Origin: Phycisphaerales bacterium
GTDB taxonomy: Bacteria > Planctomycetota > Phycisphaerae > Phycisphaerales > UBA1924
Direction: 5' to 3'
Assembly (NCBI GenBank): GCA_029260455.1
Contig: JAJDDF010000006.1
Span: 491,394-555,393, forward strand
DNA: 64,000 nucleotides
Positions 1-8,998 of the stretch are shown in pieces. The first letter of the stretch is position 1. Each line of letters opens with the position of its first letter. Position numbers and translations under genes: made by a program. The notes under the pieces were generated by a model, which was not told the DNA's origin, did no database searches, and was given only the letters and a program-made list of their open reading frames with translations.

Positions 1-409
1 CCGCCGAGATCACGATCATGCGCTTCCAGACTTTGGCGCATTGATAACTATCTGGCGCATCACTCCGCGCCGAAGGATCGATGTCCTCTTGGCCCAGCAT
101 TTTGACGTACCCGCCAAAGGGAATGAAGTTCAGGCGATATTCAGTCGGACTGACCGCGGGCAAATCACTTGGGTTGCCGCCCGCGTTCGCCAACATGCGT
201 CGGTAGACAGCATCGCTTGAGCCTCTGCGCATACCGAGGCCGCGCCGCCAGGACACAATTGCGGGCCCAAAGCCAACCGCAAAGGCATGGCATCGAATGC
301 CAGCCCAACGCGCAGCGGCAAAGTGTCCAAGTTCATGAATAACGATCACGAGCCCAAAGCCCACCACAATGAGCACGACGTTCCAGACGTTGAGGATTAT
401 GTTGATCAT
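1..409 (-). CDS. rseP: Site-2 intramembrane zinc protease RseP, N-terminal part (cut by window edge)
   Basis: The minus-strand frame from ATG at 409 stays open to the window edge (136 codons visible). It starts with a hydrophobic helix carrying HELGH at residues 25-29, the zinc and catalytic motif of M50 site-2 proteases, followed by the family block FAVGFGP and then FIPFGGYVKMLGQED, the membrane re-entrant region typical of RseP. RseP cleaves anti-sigma factors and leftover signal peptides in the inner membrane. The PDZ domain and the second metal-binding motif would lie outside the window. It follows dxr by about 40 bp on the same strand, a pairing seen in many bacteria, so the two are probably co-transcribed. 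Roughly 30 extra residues lie between FGP and the GGYVKM block. The identification is strong even though the gene is partial. Confidence 0.93.
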   Translation of the reverse strand, partial: MINIILNVWNVVLIVVGFGLVIVIHELGHFAAARWAGIRCHAFAVGFGPAIVSWRRGLGMRRGSSDAVYRRMLANAGGNPSDLPAVSPTEYRLNFIPFGGYVKMLGQEDIDPSARSDAPDSYQCAKVWKRMIVISA

Positions 410-449
410 GACATTCTCTGTGGTGCACGGTCGTGCATTATTTCAAAGC

Positions 450-1688
450 CTAGCCGCGCGAGGCATGGCGTGCCGCATCGATGGGCGTACCAAGGGCAGC
501 AGCGACAAATCGGCGTCCTTCTGCATCCGCAGCATATACATCGTCCATCGAACGAATCGGATTTGAGCCGACAACTTCAATGGCTTGGCACGATAATTCA
601 CTCACTCGACCAAAGGGAATTGAGCGATCGAGAAAGGCCTGTACTGCGATCTCATTGGCAGCATTAAAGACAGCGCCGCTGGTGCCTGCCCTGCGAATCA
701 TCTCAAAGCCGGCGCCAAGCGCCGGAAACATCTCCAGATCGGGCTCTTCGAAATCCAATCGGCCAATCTCTGCCAATGAAAGCGTTGGTGCAAGCCCCGG
801 TTCGCGCTGTGGCCATGTCAGGGCGGTCTGAATGGGCGTTCGCATGTCAGGTGCGCCAAGTTGTGCAACAACAGAATGATCAGCATATTCCACAAACGCG
901 TGCACGATTGATTGCGGATGAATAAGCACCCCGAGGCGTTCAGCATCAAGATCGAAGAGCCACGCGGCTTCAACAAGTTCGAGCGCTTTGTTGGTCAACG
1001 ATGCCGTGTCTATCGTCACTTTCGCACCCATGGTCCATGTCGGATGCGCCAGTGCCTGTTCGGGAGTTGCATCATGCACCTCTTGTCGTGACTTACAGCG
1101 CAGTGCGCCACCCGAAGCCGTGAGCACCACACGCCGAATTTCATCACCAAGTGTGATCGGCGGTGCTGCACGATCCCATGCCCCGCCAGTGTGCGCCGCG
1201 AGCGCTTGCCACAGTCCGGAGTGCTCGCTATCAACAGGAAGCAGGCGCGTGCCGCGATCGCGCGCAAGGTGCACGAGCAACTCCCCGGCGGCGACGAGCG
1301 CTTCCTTATTGGCAAGGGCAATATCTCGACCCAGTTCCGCTGCAGCGATCATCGCAGGCAAGCCCGCAAAGCCGACCATTGCACCAACCACAAGGTCGGC
1401 ATCAATTTCTCGCACCAGGCGCTCGGCGGCATTGGTGCCGGTGCGCAGCGCGCCTGGAGAAGTGTCATCACCAGATGCCAGGGCAAGTTCGCAGACATCA
1501 TGTGCAACGGCAGCAGCGCGCAACGCATCACTGTTGCTTCCAGCGGCAAGCCCCACGACATCGAAGATCGGCGCACAATTGTTGTGCGCACACCGGGCAT
1601 TGAGGTGCGCAATCACATCGAGGGTTTGCCTGCCGATCGACCCGGTGGCGCCAAGCACGATCACACGCCGGGTGTGTTGGCGATTCAT
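450..1688 (-). CDS. dxr: 1-deoxy-D-xylulose 5-phosphate reductoisomerase
   Basis: This enzyme converts DXP to MEP with NADPH, the first committed step of the non-mevalonate isoprenoid pathway. The protein (412 aa from this start) has the N-terminal nucleotide-binding motif GATGSIG at residues 13-19, the substrate and metal block PVDSEHSGLWQAL, TASGGALR, and the helix block MGAKVTIDTASLTNKALELVEA; length fits the family. The chosen ATG at 1688 leaves a normal short leader before the Rossmann motif. An in-frame ATG at 1715 would add nine residues and start only 5 bp below the rne stop. Order on the minus strand is rne, dxr, rseP with very short gaps, which suggests one transcript linking RNA decay, isoprenoid synthesis and envelope proteolysis. 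No defect was seen. Confidence 0.96.
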   Translation of the reverse strand: MNRQHTRRVIVLGATGSIGRQTLDVIAHLNARCAHNNCAPIFDVVGLAAGSNSDALRAAAVAHDVCELALASGDDTSPGALRTGTNAAERLVREIDADLVVGAMVGFAGLPAMIAAAELGRDIALANKEALVAAGELLVHLARDRGTRLLPVDSEHSGLWQALAAHTGGAWDRAAPPITLGDEIRRVVLTASGGALRCKSRQEVHDATPEQALAHPTWTMGAKVTIDTASLTNKALELVEAAWLFDLDAERLGVLIHPQSIVHAFVEYADHSVVAQLGAPDMRTPIQTALTWPQREPGLAPTLSLAEIGRLDFEEPDLEMFPALGAGFEMIRRAGTSGAVFNAANEIAVQAFLDRSIPFGRVSELSCQAIEVVGSNPIRSMDDVYAADAEGRRFVAAALGTPIDAARHASRG

Positions 1689-1719
1689 ATCACCGGTGCC
1701 CCGTGTACCGTCCATTGGA

Positions 1720-4629
1720 TTACGACTTCATACGCGGTGCAACGCCGCGCGCAGGCTTGATCATCACAGGGGAGTCTGTGTCATTACGTTTGCGCACAGA
1801 CTTCGCAGCAGCCCGATTCGACGTGGAGCGTTTAGGCGGTGCTTTGCTCGGCGCCGCGGTGCCAGACCCGGCACGTTTCATACCAGCGCCACCGAGGATG
1901 TCAGCAGGCGCAATGCGTTTCGCAGTTGTTGCAGCACTCGAAGATTTTACCTTGGTTGGTTCTGTGGGTGCTTCTGTTACTGCGACAGGTTCAGGCGCAG
2001 AACGTTTTTCTTCCCGAGGTGCCCGGTTATCGCGACGAGAAGAATCATCACGCGAAGTCCTATTGCGATCACTCTCGCGTTCATTGCGCCCACCTCCACG
2101 GCGTCCTTGTGAATTGCGGTCATCATCATTGCTGTGCTCATCGCGCGTTCGCCCATTCTTGCGGGGAGTGGTCCCACTGCGTTTCGCATCGCGCAATGAT
2201 GCGGGAGCCTCAGCGGGTAATCCCTGGCGCACTTTGTCTGCGAAATCATCATCGAACGACGTCATGGTTAGGGCCGATGGTTCAATATCCCACGAGTCGC
2301 CGCGCCATGGGAAACCACTCGGTGCAACCGGACCGTATTGTTCTTCACGATCGCGGCGTAATGCATCAATTTCCGAATTGATATGCGCTTCAGATGCATT
2401 TCCAGTGGATGCTGCAGGGGCATCAGTAGCCTCCGGTGCGCCAGCGCCACTGCCTCGTCGGCCTCTACGCCGGCGCTTGCCGCGCCGTGGGGCATCGCCA
2501 TTCTGTGAATCCTGATCATCCTGAGTAGCAGCGCTATTGTCCTGCGTTTCTGATCGCTCATCACGCAATTCGGCTTCAGTATTTCCACCACTTGCACCGC
2601 CGCGCCCACCGCGACGCCTTCTGCGCCGACCTCGTTTGCGATCATCATCGTCGCGCTCGCGAATGTTACCGTCATCATCGAACTCGGCATTGAGTGCCGC
2701 TTCGGCTTCTTTCAATTCGTCTTCGGCGGCCTTGATGGCATCCAGGCGCTGACGCGCTTCATCATCCACCAACTGTTCGAGCACAAGCTCAGGCTCGGCG
2801 GTCGTGTCAGCGGCCCAGTCCTCGGCTTTCCGGGGTGCCACATGTGAGAACTCTTCCAGATCCGTCGGCGGCACAAACCGTGGCAGCTTGTCCATCTCAA
2901 GATCAGCGCCAGCGCTGTCATAGGCGTACATCGCAACTCGGTCGACGCCAATCGATTCGCTGACGCGCACGTCGATGCGCTTGCGCGTGACTAGTTCAAG
3001 TTTTGTGATCGCAACGCGCTTGCTGCTCAACATTTCGCCTGCCACATGAGATGAAACAACCATCTCAACTTTGTGCACCTGCTCGTGTCCAAGCAGCGCC
3101 GCCACATCACGAATCGCGGCGGTCGCGACGGATTCAGGCCGTCGCACCCACCCGCGACCATCCCCTTCAGTTGAGCGCACAAAATGCAGACTCTTCATGC
3201 TTCCGCGCACACGCTGTCGTGTCATTTCGATGATGCCAAATTGACTGATGGGCAGGGGTTTGGTCGCAGCGCGATCGCGCTTGAGCAGTTCATGCAGACG
3301 ATCTTCGATGTCGTGCCGATTGCTGCGTTTCATCATGTCGATCAGGTCCATCATGACCAGACCGCCCGCGTCGCGCAGTTTCAGCTGGCGACAAATCTCT
3401 TCGATGGCTTGGATATTGGTCTGGTACGCGGTTGCTTCTGCATCACCATGACTGCGACTTTTACCCGAGTTCACATCGATCGCGATGAGCGCCTCGGCTT
3501 CATCGAAAACGAGTGAGCCGCCCGAAGGCAGGGGTACTTCGCGCAAGTGAATGCGCTCGACCTGCTCTTCGACATTGAAAGCATGGAAAATTGGCACGCG
3601 ACGGTCATATTCGAGCAAGCGCGTCGAACTGCGCGGCGAGACGATTCGCATGAATCCCCATGCGCGGCGCAGCGCAACAGGGTCATCCACGACAATTTCA
3701 TTGATCTCGCTTGTCCAGATATCGCGCAAGGCGCGCATCAGAAGATCACTTTCTGCATAAAGAAGGCGCGGTTTTTCGCCTTGCCCGAGGCGTTTTTCAA
3801 TATCTTTCCAGAGCCGTTGCAGATACGCAAGATCGCGTTTGATGTCAGTCTTTGTCTTGTTCATTCCTGCAGTGCGCAGGATGAATCCGAACTCCTTGGG
3901 CAGATCAAGGGTGTCGAGCACCTTGCGCATGGCGCGGCGTTCGTCATCATCTTCAACCTTGCGCGACACGCCCACCTTGTCCATATCGGGGAGCATCACA
4001 AGATAGCGCCCGGGCAGACTCAGATAACTCGTGAGTGTCGGGCCTTTGGTGCTGATGCCTTCCTTGAGCACCTGTACCAGGATTTTTTGGCCGCGCTTCA
4101 GACATTTTTCAATAGGCGGGCGCTCGCGCCGTGGTGTCTTCTTGCCGATGCGCTCGGTTGTGTCATCGCTTTCACCAGGGAAGTATTTGGGATGCAGATC
4201 GGAGATGTGCAGGAAGCCATTCGAACCGGTGCCAAAGTCGATGAACGCCGCCTGGATAGAGCGCTCAACATTCATCACGCGCCCGACATAGATATTGCCC
4301 ACGATGCTCACCGAATTGGCGCGCTCGGCGTGAAACTCATCAAGTTTGTCATTGCACACCACCGCCACCCGGCATTCTTCGCCCGGGACGTAATTGATGA
4401 GCATTCGATTCATGGTCTCAGACGAACTCGCACTCGAGCGCGTTCTGGGCTTCGGCGCGGGCGCATCCTCGATCTTGTCGTCGTGAGTCGAACTTTTCTT
4501 TGCGGATGATGTACGCTTTCCGCCGCGTTTTTTTGATGTGCGCTTTCGTCCCTTGGGGGCGTCTGCTTGGGTGTCGTCCTGGTCCATCATCGTGGCCGAT
4601 CCTGTGGCCGCGTTTTCTTCACCGATCAT
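1720..4629 (-). CDS. rne: Ribonuclease E/G family endoribonuclease with long tail, no zinc-link
   Basis: A 969-residue RNase E/G-type nuclease, expected to cut single-stranded RNA in mRNA decay and rRNA/tRNA maturation. A basic Lys/Ser-rich leader (1-72) precedes the conserved start MNRMLIN, the S1 domain with AAFIDFG and GFLHISDLHPKYFPG, then the catalytic region with IDVNSG (Asp385) and MMDLIDM (Asp428), matching the two metal-binding aspartates. Past about residue 600 the chain is disordered: acidic stretches, poly-Arg blocks (RGRRRRRRGGRGG) and Ser/Arg runs, as in RNA- or partner-binding tails. The CPxCxG zinc-link that normally follows the catalytic region is absent: the segment around 478-500 has no cysteine. 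The start at 4629 is backed by GAGGA just upstream; a start at residue 73 is possible but has no such site. Confidence 0.93.
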   Translation of the reverse strand: MIGEENAATGSATMMDQDDTQADAPKGRKRTSKKRGGKRTSSAKKSSTHDDKIEDAPAPKPRTRSSASSSETMNRMLINYVPGEECRVAVVCNDKLDEFHAERANSVSIVGNIYVGRVMNVERSIQAAFIDFGTGSNGFLHISDLHPKYFPGESDDTTERIGKKTPRRERPPIEKCLKRGQKILVQVLKEGISTKGPTLTSYLSLPGRYLVMLPDMDKVGVSRKVEDDDERRAMRKVLDTLDLPKEFGFILRTAGMNKTKTDIKRDLAYLQRLWKDIEKRLGQGEKPRLLYAESDLLMRALRDIWTSEINEIVVDDPVALRRAWGFMRIVSPRSSTRLLEYDRRVPIFHAFNVEEQVERIHLREVPLPSGGSLVFDEAEALIAIDVNSGKSRSHGDAEATAYQTNIQAIEEICRQLKLRDAGGLVMMDLIDMMKRSNRHDIEDRLHELLKRDRAATKPLPISQFGIIEMTRQRVRGSMKSLHFVRSTEGDGRGWVRRPESVATAAIRDVAALLGHEQVHKVEMVVSSHVAGEMLSSKRVAITKLELVTRKRIDVRVSESIGVDRVAMYAYDSAGADLEMDKLPRFVPPTDLEEFSHVAPRKAEDWAADTTAEPELVLEQLVDDEARQRLDAIKAAEDELKEAEAALNAEFDDDGNIRERDDDDRKRGRRRRRRGGRGGASGGNTEAELRDERSETQDNSAATQDDQDSQNGDAPRRGKRRRRGRRGSGAGAPEATDAPAASTGNASEAHINSEIDALRRDREEQYGPVAPSGFPWRGDSWDIEPSALTMTSFDDDFADKVRQGLPAEAPASLRDAKRSGTTPRKNGRTRDEHSNDDDRNSQGRRGGGRNERESDRNRTSRDDSSRRDNRAPREEKRSAPEPVAVTEAPTEPTKVKSSSAATTAKRIAPADILGGAGMKRAGSGTAAPSKAPPKRSTSNRAAAKSVRKRNDTDSPVMIKPARGVAPRMKS

Positions 4630-4692
4630 GAGTCCTCACTCAGTGCGCTTGAGTGCACCATCCGAGCCTTCTCAACACCGCGCACATCCTGC

Positions 4693-4714
4693 GCCTCTCG
4701 CCGAGGCGAGAGGC
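4693..4714. promoter_or_regulatory. Perfect 10-bp inverted repeat in the rne leader
   Basis: Positions 4693-4702 (GCCTCTCGCC) and 4705-4714 (GGCGAGAGGC) are perfect inverted complements separated by 2 nt, about 65 bases upstream of the rne start codon. In RNA the loop would open to at least 4 nt. No T-run follows on either strand, so a terminator is unlikely. A structured leader is the natural reading, since E. coli rne is autoregulated through 5'-UTR hairpins, but that role here is inference. Confidence 0.45.
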
Positions 4715-5058
4715 ATTCCGGGGCGGTGCATGAAAAGGAGTCTTTGGGCGCAAAACGTGCGCTTTCTCAACTGCTCGGCCTGACAGTGCCAATCCCGGCG
4801 CGCCGGTCGAGGGCCTCATGCGGCAGGCTCTCGATTCATTCCCAGTTTCTTCGGCAGGCCTATGAGCACTCGCACAACGCGCGAGACTCAATCCTGCCGT
4901 CGGGATGCCTGAGCCAGAAGGCCAGCATCGCAGTGGGGGGCGCAGCCGCGGCGAGCACCGGGGCCGATGGTTCGTTGTTCATCCGAGCGAAGCCCCGGCT
5001 TCCGGCGCCTGCCCTCCTCTTGTGCCCGCGAGGGGCATAGGGGGCGGTCATGCACGGT
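4715..5058. other. Gene-free stretch between rne and ptsI
   Basis: About 340 bases between the rne leader hairpin and the end of ptsI. Both flanking genes read on the minus strand, so this should hold the ptsI terminator and the rne promoter. Short frames exist in several phases but none has a recognisable domain or convincing ribosome-binding site. I looked for RNase P RNA, tmRNA and SRP RNA signatures and saw none. A weak GAAGC/GCTTC stem lies near 4990-5010. Confidence 0.4.
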
Positions 5059-6828
5059 TCAGCCTGGCTCCTCGTCGCCGGTACGCCCGTCGACCAGCTC
5101 GGGGAATCTCTTTCGCGCTTCGGCCCGCAAATACGCGGACACCTGTCGCTCAGAATCGAGAGAGCCAACCCGTCGGGCCAGCGACTCGCATTGTCCGATA
5201 TCGACCGATCGGACCACCGCCTTGAGATGCGGAATCCGATTTGCTGTCACTGATAGCGTACGCAACCCAAGTCCCAGCAGCAACATGGTGTAATTGGGAT
5301 CTCCAGCCAGTTCGCCGCAGATCGAGGTCTCAACCCCCCGGCGACGGGCGGCCCGGGCAATCTCCTTGATGAGCTTGATCACCGCTGGATGGGCCCCAGA
5401 GTACAAATTGGCCACCCGTTCGTTGGTCCGGTCGACCGCCAGGGTGTACTGAATCAGGTCATTGGTCCCAATGGAGAAAAAATCGACCTCGCGCGCAAAG
5501 CTTGCCGCCATGACCGCTGCCGACGGGGCCTCGATCATCATGCCCACCTCCACTGCACGATCGATCTTCACACCCTCATCGTCAAGCTCTTCGATCACGT
5601 CGCTCAGAATCATCCGTGCCTGACGCAGTTCACTGACATTGGTCACCAGTGGGAACATGATGCGCACCGTGCCAAATGCTGAGGCCCGCATGATGGCGCG
5701 GAGCTGACACCGGAACATGGGAATGTTCTGCAGGCAATACCGGATGCTTCGGCAGCCCAGAAATGGATTGCGCTCGGGTGCCGCGGCCTGTGCTTGCGTG
5801 AGTTTGTCTGCGCCCAGATCAAATGTGCGTATGGTGATCGGGCTGCCCTTACTAGCGATGGCTGCGGCGCGATATTCCTCGAACTGTTCTTCTTCCGTTG
5901 GGTCATGATCCGAGGTCAACCAGAGAAACTCTGTGCGAAACAATCCGACACCCGTGCCGCCCTGCTCAAGAACGGTGGCCGCTTCTTCGCCAAACTCGAT
6001 GTTACCGAGCAATGACACACATTCACCATCAGTGGTTTGGGCAGGCAATTCACGGGATTTTGCAAGTGTTTCCTTGAACGCTGTGGCGCGTTCAATGATG
6101 CGCCCATACTTCGCCTTGGTCGCATCGTCAGGCCGCAACACGATGACGCCTAAGTCACCGTCAACGATGATTTCTTCGTCATCGCGAGCGACAGCGGTCA
6201 ATGTCCCCGCGCCTACTGCTGCGGGAATCCCGAGTGCCCGTGCAAAGATCGCGGTGTGGCTCGTTGATCCACCGCGATCAGTGACAAACCCGAGCACCTT
6301 GCCACGCGGGAATGCTGCGGTCTGTGAAGGTGTCAGGTCTGTCGCGACCACGATAGATCCCTCACCAATCGTTGCACCGACATGCGGCGCGCTGCCCGTG
6401 AGATGGCGCAGCACCCGATCGTCGAGATCCCATACATCGTCGACTTTTGTGCTGAAGGCGGTATCTCCCATGCCCGCAAAGCGCCTCGCAAGGGTGCGAA
6501 ATTGTTCCTGCACCGCGTATTCTGCGTTGACATGATCGGCTTCGATGCGCGTGCGGATTGGCCCGGTGAGTGTGGGGTCGCACAGCATGCCCTGATGAAA
6601 GGCAAAAATCGCGGCGGCCTCTTTGCCCAGTTGTTCTTCGGCGAGTGTGCGCAGCTCTGCGAGTTCATCAAGTGATGCCGCTAGGGCTGCATCGAGTCGA
6701 TCACATTCCGCCTGAACCATGGCCTTTGCAATGGGCCTTTTCGACACCACATGCCGGTCGTCATTGACCACCACCACCCGCCCGATGGCGACGCCTGGCG
6801 AAACCGGAATGCCCCGAAACTCTTGCAC
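5059..6828 (-). CDS. ptsI: Phosphoenolpyruvate-protein phosphotransferase (PTS enzyme I)
   Basis: Enzyme I of the phosphotransferase system takes phosphate from PEP onto a histidine and passes it to HPr. Visible are the N-terminal GIPVSPGVAIGR, the phospho-histidine loop GGSTSHTAIFARALGIP, the PEP-binding barrel with GVGLFRTEFLW, IGTNDLIQYTLAVDR, and the active-site cysteine in SICGELAGDP. The GTG at 6828 gives 589 aa, the usual size, and has GGTGGAG about 11 nt upstream; in-frame ATGs at 6921 and 6963 would add 31 or 45 residues unlike the family. No HPr or EII gene is in the window, so it is impossible to tell whether this serves sugar uptake or a regulatory PTS. It is divergent from rho. 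Confidence 0.95.
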   Translation of the reverse strand: MQEFRGIPVSPGVAIGRVVVVNDDRHVVSKRPIAKAMVQAECDRLDAALAASLDELAELRTLAEEQLGKEAAAIFAFHQGMLCDPTLTGPIRTRIEADHVNAEYAVQEQFRTLARRFAGMGDTAFSTKVDDVWDLDDRVLRHLTGSAPHVGATIGEGSIVVATDLTPSQTAAFPRGKVLGFVTDRGGSTSHTAIFARALGIPAAVGAGTLTAVARDDEEIIVDGDLGVIVLRPDDATKAKYGRIIERATAFKETLAKSRELPAQTTDGECVSLLGNIEFGEEAATVLEQGGTGVGLFRTEFLWLTSDHDPTEEEQFEEYRAAAIASKGSPITIRTFDLGADKLTQAQAAAPERNPFLGCRSIRYCLQNIPMFRCQLRAIMRASAFGTVRIMFPLVTNVSELRQARMILSDVIEELDDEGVKIDRAVEVGMMIEAPSAAVMAASFAREVDFFSIGTNDLIQYTLAVDRTNERVANLYSGAHPAVIKLIKEIARAARRRGVETSICGELAGDPNYTMLLLGLGLRTLSVTANRIPHLKAVVRSVDIGQCESLARRVGSLDSERQVSAYLRAEARKRFPELVDGRTGDEEPG

Positions 6829-7134
6829 GCCCAATTGAACTCCACCCGTGCCGGGACTCAGGAGCCCCCACGGGACGTCAATGTAGGTAACCCGCGCCGC
6901 CCCGACCAATCGGCGAGTCATTTGCAGGTCAGATATGCCAGAGGGGACGTTTTCGAGGTCCATTTTGAACGATGATCTGCCATTCGTGGCCTGTTGGTGC
7001 TTGACTCGACCCCCGCGCATTGCTCCAATGCATGTGTTCGCATGGTTGGCCCGCGTGGCGGGTTGAACTCTTGGCGGAGTGTGATTGCCTGTTGCAACGC
7101 CTTCGTCGACGCGGACGATGCTGACACAGAACGC

Positions 7135-8292
7135 ATGAACACGCTGACAGGCATTCTTGAGTGGCCGCAGCGCGCGGATGGCCGGGTTCGCCAACTGGGT
7201 GACACCCTGCTCGAACGCGCCGATGACCCTTTTGTTCCGCAACAACTCGCGGAGGAGTATCCGCTGCGCAATGGGCTTGAGGTCACGGTCGAAGTTGTTG
7301 AACGAAAATCACGCCGGCGGCGCAATGGTGGCGGACCTCGCAACTCCCGCCCTGTGGTCGATTCCATCATCGCCATCGAAGGCATGTCGCCTCAGGACTT
7401 TGCCGATGCCCAACCCTTCGAGGAACTCTCTTCAATAGATCCGGCGCCGAGGCTTACCCTTGAATATCCCGGGTGTCCGGTGTCATGTCGATTGATCGAT
7501 CTCTTCTGCCCCATTGGGCGCGGGCAGCGTGGCCTGATCGTCTCGCCCCCCAAGGCCGGCAAGACAACCCTGCTCAAAGATATTGCGGGCGCAATTCATC
7601 ACAACTACCCAGAGCTTGAACTCATGGCCCTGCTTGTTGATGAGCGGCCTGAAGAAGTGACCGATTTTCGTCGTTCTACGCCGTGCCGCGTGTTTGCATC
7701 TTCAAATGACCATCCGGTCGAGCGGCATGTTGCCGTTTCAACAATGGTTGCTGATCGCGCTCGGCGCATGGTCGAAGCAGGCAAACATGTTTTCATCCTG
7801 CTCGATTCGATCACGAGACTCGGGCGGGCATTTAACAATTCTCACAAACATGCATCATCGGGGCGCACGCTTTCAGGCGGCATCGATTCAAGAGCCCTTG
7901 AAGTGCCCAAGCAGATTTTTGGCAGTGCACGCAACACCGAAGAGGGCGGGAGTTTGACCATCCTCGCTTCTTGCCTTGTTGATACGGGAAGCGCGGGCGA
8001 TCAAGTCATCTTTGAAGAGTTCAAGGGCACCGGAAACATGGAGCTCATTTTAGATCGCAAGGTCTCTGAGCGTCGCCTATTTCCTGCAATGAACCTCGCG
8101 GCATCTGGCACGCGCAAGGAAGAGTTGCTCATGGAAACCAAGGAGTACGAAACGGTTTCTGCGCTCCGCCGGCGCCTGCTCAATATGCCGCCGCCTCAGC
8201 AAATTGAACAGTTACTCGCAGCGATGAGTCGGTTCACGACTAATGCAGAGTTGGTGGGGATCAATGACGCGGCGGGGTCGAACGGCAAGTAG
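7135..8292 (+). CDS. rho: Transcription termination factor Rho (compact form)
   Basis: Rho is a hexameric RNA-dependent ATPase/translocase that ends transcription. The 385-residue protein has an OB-like RNA-binding region at about 1-60 (GILEWPQRADGRVRQ, then DPFVPQQLAEEYPLRNG), the Walker A motif SPPKAGKTTLLKDIA, VDERPEEVTDFRRS, the Walker B region FILLDSITRLGRAFN, and the R-loop GGIDSRALE. The ATG at 7135 begins right at the OB fold, so the N-terminal helical subdomain found before it in E. coli Rho is missing; upstream in-frame residues back to 6994 do not resemble it. No good ribosome-binding site precedes 7135. The 3' end overlaps the convergent gmk gene by 32 bp. Confidence 0.95.
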   Translation: MNTLTGILEWPQRADGRVRQLGDTLLERADDPFVPQQLAEEYPLRNGLEVTVEVVERKSRRRRNGGGPRNSRPVVDSIIAIEGMSPQDFADAQPFEELSSIDPAPRLTLEYPGCPVSCRLIDLFCPIGRGQRGLIVSPPKAGKTTLLKDIAGAIHHNYPELELMALLVDERPEEVTDFRRSTPCRVFASSNDHPVERHVAVSTMVADRARRMVEAGKHVFILLDSITRLGRAFNNSHKHASSGRTLSGGIDSRALEVPKQIFGSARNTEEGGSLTILASCLVDTGSAGDQVIFEEFKGTGNMELILDRKVSERRLFPAMNLAASGTRKEELLMETKEYETVSALRRRLLNMPPPQQIEQLLAAMSRFTTNAELVGINDAAGSNGK

Positions 8293-8938
8293 AAGTGTTT
8301 TTTTTCGCTTCACGGCGCGATGCGCGCTCGTTGTTCACGAGTTCAATTGCTTCATCAAGGGCCTTGGTCAGACTATCGTTGACCAAAAAAGCATCATAGG
8401 CGCCGCAACTGCGGGCCGTTTCGATCTCACGTTGTGCCTCCTTGAAGCGCCGAAGAATCGTCTCTTCGGGCTCACGCTTGCGCGAGCGTAAACGATCAAG
8501 CAAAGTCTGTTCATCGGGCGGCAGGATGAACAGCGCAAAGGCCTCTGGCATCTGCCGCTTCACATTGATCGCACCCTGCACATCAATTTCAAGAATCATG
8601 AGCCTGCCGCGAGCAAGATTGGCGATAACGGGATCGCGCAGCGTGCCATACCAGTTGCCTGCGTATCGGGCATGTTCGAGGAAGTCAGTGGCATCGATGT
8701 GCGCCTGAAACTGCTCATCCGTTCGAAAGTGGTAATCAACACCGTCGACATCAACTCGGGTGCGAGGCCGCGTGGTGGCGCTGACTGAAAACACGGCGCC
8801 GGGTATTGAGCGCTCAACGGCGCGCGTGATCGTTGTTTTGCCCACGCCCGATGGCCCCGAGATGATGAGCAGCATCCCGTCGTCGGTGTCAGTTGGCAGG
8901 CGTGGCGGGCCGGATTGTGCACTCACATCGTCTTGCAT
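8261..8938 (-). CDS. gmk: Guanylate kinase
   Basis: Guanylate kinase phosphorylates GMP to GDP in nucleotide metabolism. The 225-residue protein shows the P-loop SGPSGVGKTTI, the GMP-binding SATTRPRTRVDVDGVDYHF, the lid/core blocks GNWYGTL and MILEIDVQGA, and RLRSRKREPEETILRRF. The ATG at 8938 gives an N-terminal leader of about 21 residues before MLLIISGPSG; an in-frame TTG at 8965 is less likely and ATG at 8875 would be the minimal core. The C-terminal tail (about 15 residues, TSTCRSTPPRH end) runs past the enzyme fold and is the part that overlaps rho on the opposite strand. Confidence 0.96.
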   Translation of the reverse strand: MQDDVSAQSGPPRLPTDTDDGMLLIISGPSGVGKTTITRAVERSIPGAVFSVSATTRPRTRVDVDGVDYHFRTDEQFQAHIDATDFLEHARYAGNWYGTLRDPVIANLARGRLMILEIDVQGAINVKRQMPEAFALFILPPDEQTLLDRLRSRKREPEETILRRFKEAQREIETARSCGAYDAFLVNDSLTKALDEAIELVNNERASRREAKKNTSTCRSTPPRH

Positions 8939-8998
8939 GGACCGCGCACTGTATCCGGTTGCCAATAGAGTGTGTGGCGAATGCTCTATAGGCCGTGC

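Noticed and set aside
988..2112. Long plus-strand open frame of about 370 codons
   Set aside because: It is antisense to dxr and rne, has Ser/Arg/Ala-rich composition without domains, and is a by-product of the high-GC coding on the other strand.
3547..4509. Plus-strand open frame of about 320 codons
   Set aside because: Lies entirely within rne on the opposite strand; no recognisable domain.
4630..5058. Possible structural RNA (RNase P, tmRNA or SRP RNA) in the rne-ptsI gap
   Set aside because: No conserved core segments such as the RNase P GAGGAAAGTCC block were found on either strand.
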